From positions 124,001-188,000 of the forward strand of contig PBYI01000054.1 of assembly GCA_002729525.1 (NCBI GenBank): a stretch of DNA of 64,000 nucleotides, given 5' to 3'. The notes under the pieces are model-generated. The model was given only the letters and a program-made list of their open reading frames with translations, did no database searches and was not told where the DNA came from. A program made the translations under genes and the position numbers. How positions within the stretch are numbered: position 1 is the stretch's first letter; each line of letters starts with the position of its first letter. Origin of the DNA: Nocardioides sp. (GTDB lineage Bacteria > Actinomycetota > Actinomycetes > Propionibacteriales > Nocardioidaceae). Shown piece after piece: positions 60,690-64,000 of this stretch.

Positions 60690-60811
60690 TGTGCAGGATG
60701 TGCAGGGTGGGTTGGTTGACACCGATACGCGCGTACGCGTGGCGTTGCTGAGCAACCCTGCACATCCTGCACACTGCACAGGCGTTCCAGTACGGGAGCA
60801 ACCCTGCACAT
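60690..60811. repeat. Inverted and direct iteron-like repeats upstream of the HGG gene and downstream of the primase gene
   Basis: tgtgcaggatgtgcagggt (60690-60708) is the exact reverse complement of accctgcacatcctgcaca (60755-60773); gagcaaccctgcacat occurs at 60750-60765 and 60796-60811. Confidence 0.75.
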
Positions 60812-60829
60812 GCCCTCTGACCTGGTCGT

Positions 60830-63412
60830 TCATGCTGCTGAGCCCCCCTCGTGGGCGTCTTCGTCAGCGCCGCGGAAACGGACGCCGATCCAAGCGGAGT
60901 ACTGCGTGGGCAGCGCGGCATAGGCCGCTGTCGGGAAGGGGGAGGCCGCGGTGCCTGCACCCGGCCGGGAGAGGCCGTCCTCACCTCGAACGCGGGCCTT
61001 CCGCACACCGGCCCCGATGACCGACTCGTGGTCGGCGAACCGGGTCAGGAACGTCTTCTGGCTCCAGTCCTGGTGGCCTCGTGTGCGCACGTAGCTGTTG
61101 AAGTCCCCGGCGAGGTCGTCGCTGGCCACGTGGCGACCGTCAGCCGCGGCCCCGACGACCAGACGCTCGTGGATGTAGGCGAGCACCAGGTCGGAGTTCT
61201 CGCGCCAGTCCAGCGTGTCGGCGACGACGCGGCCGGGTGGCGCCGAGAAGAGCCGGTCTGCGGCGTACCAGCTGCGAGCACCGGCGACGATCCACGCGAG
61301 CACGGCCTCGTGGGCGCCGTCCCGCCCCTCGAGGAGCCGTTCCCGGATGCCGGCGACGGACGGGCGCTCGTGGGCGCGCGAGGCGGGCTGCCCCGGGGCG
61401 ACGAAGGTGTAGGGGAACCGCAGCAGGGCCAGACGGCGCCAGGTGCCGTGGTCGGTCTCGGCGACGACGGGCGTGTAGTTCGTGGTGAGCACCAAGGAGT
61501 GGGTCGCCTGCCAGGTGACGTTGTCGCGGCGGATCGCCCGCGCGGTGATCGTCGGCGTGCCCAGCACGTCCTTGAGCCGCTTCACCGGGAGCTTGCGGCC
61601 CTCGGGCGTCTCCTCGATGAGCGCCAGCCGCGCCCCCCGCAGCGTCATGAGCTCGGTCGGGTGGTCGCTGGGGTGCGCCATCAGCACGCGCTCGGGAACG
61701 GTGACGGCGTGCTCCCCGAGGGCTCGGACGACGGCGCCCATCAGCGTCGTCTTGCCGTTGCTGCCTGAGCCCTGCAGGACGGGGAGGACGTCGTCGCTCG
61801 TCGGGTGGCCGGTGGCGGCCTGGCCGAGACGCTGCTGCAGCCAGGGCACGACGTCGTTGGGCAGCGCCGCCAGCGCGGCAGCCCAGTCGCTCGAGGCAGC
61901 ACCGGGCAGGTACGGCGTCGAGGTGCGGCGGGTGAGCAGCAGGTCCGGGTCGTGCCCGAGCAACTCGCCGGTGGAGAGGTCGACGACGCCGTTACCGACG
62001 CACAGTAGGTGCGGGTGCGCGTCGAAGCGCTCCGACTCCACGCCCACGACGCCCTTGGCGAGCCGGAGCAGCCCCCCGATGCGTGACGCAGAGAGAGTGG
62101 CCGACAGCTCCTTGAGCCGGTCCTTATCGGCGCCGGCGGCGGCCTCGCGGGCGTGCTGGTCGATCAGGTCGCGGCGTACGACGTCGAGGACGTCGGTCTC
62201 CTCCACCGACGACCAGCAGCCTGCGCGGTACCGCATCCAGCCGAGGCCACCCGACCAGAGGTACCTGCCACGCAGGGCGCGGCCGGCGACGGTCTCCGAC
62301 AGGTGCGCGTCCCGGAGCGAGCGCGGGTTGTGCGCGTGCCCAGTCGGCGGGGCAGCGGAGGAGGCGCCTGCAACGGCCGGTGGGAGCGGTGCCCACGCCC
62401 CGGGCGCAGCTGGTGCCGGCAGGGTCAGACCCATCCGCTCGTAGAAGGCCGCGTCTCGCTCGGAGTCGCTGCGCGGGTACGGCAGCGGGTCGAGGCGCGC
62501 TGACTGCGTGCGCCACTTCTCCTCGGCGTCGTCGAGGCGCCAGCCGTTGTCCGTCGGCGCGTGGGCGAGCAGCAGCTCTCGTGCGACGGCGAGGTCCAGG
62601 TCGCTCCACGCCGCCCGCGCCAGGCGCCCGAGCTTCAGCGCAGCGTCGGCAGTGAGCTTCTCCCAGCCGCGGCCCCGCTCGTCGGTGTGCCCGGGCGGCC
62701 ACGTCGCAGCGGCGTCGAGCTCCTCGAGGACAGCGTCGACGACGGTCTCGGTGTACCGCGAGAGCCGGCGCTGGTCGTCCGGGCTGAGGTCGGCGTGCGG
62801 CGGGCCGTCGTACGCCTCGGCCGCGGCGTTGGGCTGCTCGTGCCCACGGGTGGCGCCGATGCGCTGGGCCAGGACCGCACCCGAGGTGTCGACGAGCTGG
62901 CCACCGAGCAGGGCTGACAGCTCGGCCGGATCCGGCGCCGGCATCCACCGGTAGGCCCCCGAACGCCCGTCGACCTTGGACGGCTTCACGGTCGGGGCGA
63001 TGAACACGAAGCCGGCGCCGCGGCCGTCACGGTCGCCCGCCTTGATGTCGATGCCCGGCCAGAGGTCCGGCTTGGTCCTGACACCGAGGGAGGCGACGAA
63101 GAGGTGGGCGCCGGCGGACGGCGTCGACGCTGCGGCGTAGTGCCGAGGGCGCAGGCCGCCCAGGACGGCGACGTCGGCACCGTTGCGGGGGTCGACGTCG
63201 ATCACGTCCAGACCGCGGCCGGTGACCATGCACATCGCCATGCCGGGCTGCCAGGTGTCGACGACGCGCGGGTCGGCCGGTGTCTGCTGCCACCGCGGCG
63301 GTAGCCGGAACCCGACCTTGCTCCCGGGGTCGGCGGGGGCGGTGAAGACCGGGATGCCGGCGGCGGCGAGCGCGCGGGCGACGTCGAGCGCCGCCGCTTC
63401 CTCCGGGCTCAC
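60830..63412 (-). CDS. Bifunctional DNA primase/polymerase plus D5/P4-type phage primase-helicase
   Basis: N-terminal prim-pol (CMVTGRGLDVIDVDPRNGADV...STPSAGAHLFVASLGVRTKPDLWPGIDIKAGDRDGRGAGFVFIAPT); C-terminal P4-like helicase (VLPVLQGSGSNGKTTLMGAVVRALGEHAV, LALIEETPEGRKLPVKRLKDVLGTPTITARAIRRDNVTWQATHSLVLTTNYTP). GTG start in a GTGA overlap with the upstream stop. Confidence 0.85.
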   Translation of the reverse strand: MSPEEAAALDVARALAAAGIPVFTAPADPGSKVGFRLPPRWQQTPADPRVVDTWQPGMAMCMVTGRGLDVIDVDPRNGADVAVLGGLRPRHYAAASTPSAGAHLFVASLGVRTKPDLWPGIDIKAGDRDGRGAGFVFIAPTVKPSKVDGRSGAYRWMPAPDPAELSALLGGQLVDTSGAVLAQRIGATRGHEQPNAAAEAYDGPPHADLSPDDQRRLSRYTETVVDAVLEELDAAATWPPGHTDERGRGWEKLTADAALKLGRLARAAWSDLDLAVARELLLAHAPTDNGWRLDDAEEKWRTQSARLDPLPYPRSDSERDAAFYERMGLTLPAPAAPGAWAPLPPAVAGASSAAPPTGHAHNPRSLRDAHLSETVAGRALRGRYLWSGGLGWMRYRAGCWSSVEETDVLDVVRRDLIDQHAREAAAGADKDRLKELSATLSASRIGGLLRLAKGVVGVESERFDAHPHLLCVGNGVVDLSTGELLGHDPDLLLTRRTSTPYLPGAASSDWAAALAALPNDVVPWLQQRLGQAATGHPTSDDVLPVLQGSGSNGKTTLMGAVVRALGEHAVTVPERVLMAHPSDHPTELMTLRGARLALIEETPEGRKLPVKRLKDVLGTPTITARAIRRDNVTWQATHSLVLTTNYTPVVAETDHGTWRRLALLRFPYTFVAPGQPASRAHERPSVAGIRERLLEGRDGAHEAVLAWIVAGARSWYAADRLFSAPPGRVVADTLDWRENSDLVLAYIHERLVVGAAADGRHVASDDLAGDFNSYVRTRGHQDWSQKTFLTRFADHESVIGAGVRKARVRGEDGLSRPGAGTAASPFPTAAYAALPTQYSAWIGVRFRGADEDAHEGGSAA

Positions 63413-64000
63413 CACTGAGCCGGCGGGGTCGGACGCGAGGCAGGACGCAGGGCGTGCGACGGGTAGAGCAGGTGGTAGGCGGGGAGCAGGGGGACGATGC
63501 GGATCTCCTCGAGGTGACGGTCGGCGTCGGGCCCGCACGAGATGCACTGCTGGTCGGGGAAGACCCGGCAGGGGACCCGCGTCAGCGCCCCGTAGTGAGA
63601 GCTGCGACGCTCGCGGACCTCCGCGGTCGGCGGGACCACCGGCACGTCGAGGTGACCCGCGCGGCTCGGACGGCTCGCGACCCAGCGCCCGGACGCGTCC
63701 GGGATCTCGTGGACGACGTACGCCGCATCGATGGCGCCGCCGGCGCGGTAGGTCACGCACCTGTCGTCCGGGTCGTCATCGTGCGCGGGACACCGCAGGC
63801 ACCTCGAGCACACGGCCACGCCGTCGTTGCGGCAGCGCCCGCAGGTGAGGCAGTGCAGGGCCTCGGCGAGCTCGCAGGCCATGGCGGGGTTGAGGGCCGC
63901 GAAGCTGGTGTGGTCGGCGTGCCTCAACTCCATGCAGGTCCAGCAGGCCTCGGCGTAGTAGTTCTCCTGCTCGACGACGTTCCGGCAGTGCGGGCACCCG
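63409..64000 (-). CDS. Cys-rich zinc-ribbon hypothetical protein, 5' end beyond window
   Basis: Frame open to the window edge: GCPHCRNVVEQENYYAEACWTCMELRHADHTSF...LHCLTCGRCRNDGVAVCSRCLRCPAH: multiple CxxC knuckles. Confidence 0.55.
   Translation of the reverse strand, partial: GCPHCRNVVEQENYYAEACWTCMELRHADHTSFAALNPAMACELAEALHCLTCGRCRNDGVAVCSRCLRCPAHDDDPDDRCVTYRAGGAIDAAYVVHEIPDASGRWVASRPSRAGHLDVPVVPPTAEVRERRSSHYGALTRVPCRVFPDQQCISCGPDADRHLEEIRIVPLLPAYHLLYPSHALRPASRPTPPAQW

Larger units (their letters stand above)
48138..64000. mobile_element. Integrated phage-like element (prophage or phage satellite), right end beyond window
   Basis: Begins at a tRNA 3' fragment; contains phage-type zinc-ribbon and HTH small proteins, XRE/ImmA-IrrE + DUF4411, tape-measure protein, HGG-motif protein and primase-polymerase. 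No integrase seen in the window. Confidence 0.75.

Overview
The window is about 64 kb of high-GC actinobacterial chromosome, Nocardioides-like by gene content and codon style. Almost all functional calls are my own reading of the supplied translations; no homology search was run. From left to right it contains: (1) the tail of an exopolysaccharide locus (BY-kinase C-terminus, RmlC-RmlD fusion, RmlB, a frameshifted gmd, SGNH hydrolase, DUF4012 protein); (2) a sulfur module (DUF1416, sulfurtransferase, DUF4395, thioredoxin, MoaD/ThiS) with a likely Cys-containing leader peptide; (3) glnR; (4) WXG100/DUF1023 genes; (5) ygfZ, a Fur-family regulator, a nitrobindin-like gene, dsrE and mshD; (6) a family of two-TM proteins with a shared C-terminal domain (three members in the window); (7) phosphate genes (ppk1, DUF47, pit and pstSCAB) interrupted by a nuclease-like gene bracketed by two inverted 59-nt palindromic repeats; (8) cspA, tRNA-Lys, a DICT/MerR regulator, a LuxR-type regulator, a pseudokinase, NDH-2, a desaturase and paired crcB genes; (9) from a tRNA 3'-end fragment near 48138 to the window edge, an integrated element carrying a primase-polymerase, iteron-like repeats, an ImmA/IrrE + DUF4411 pair and an orphan tape-measure protein. 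The best candidates for something undescribed are the palindrome-bracketed nuclease unit (28307-29628) and the integrated element with a tape-measure gene but no head or terminase genes visible.
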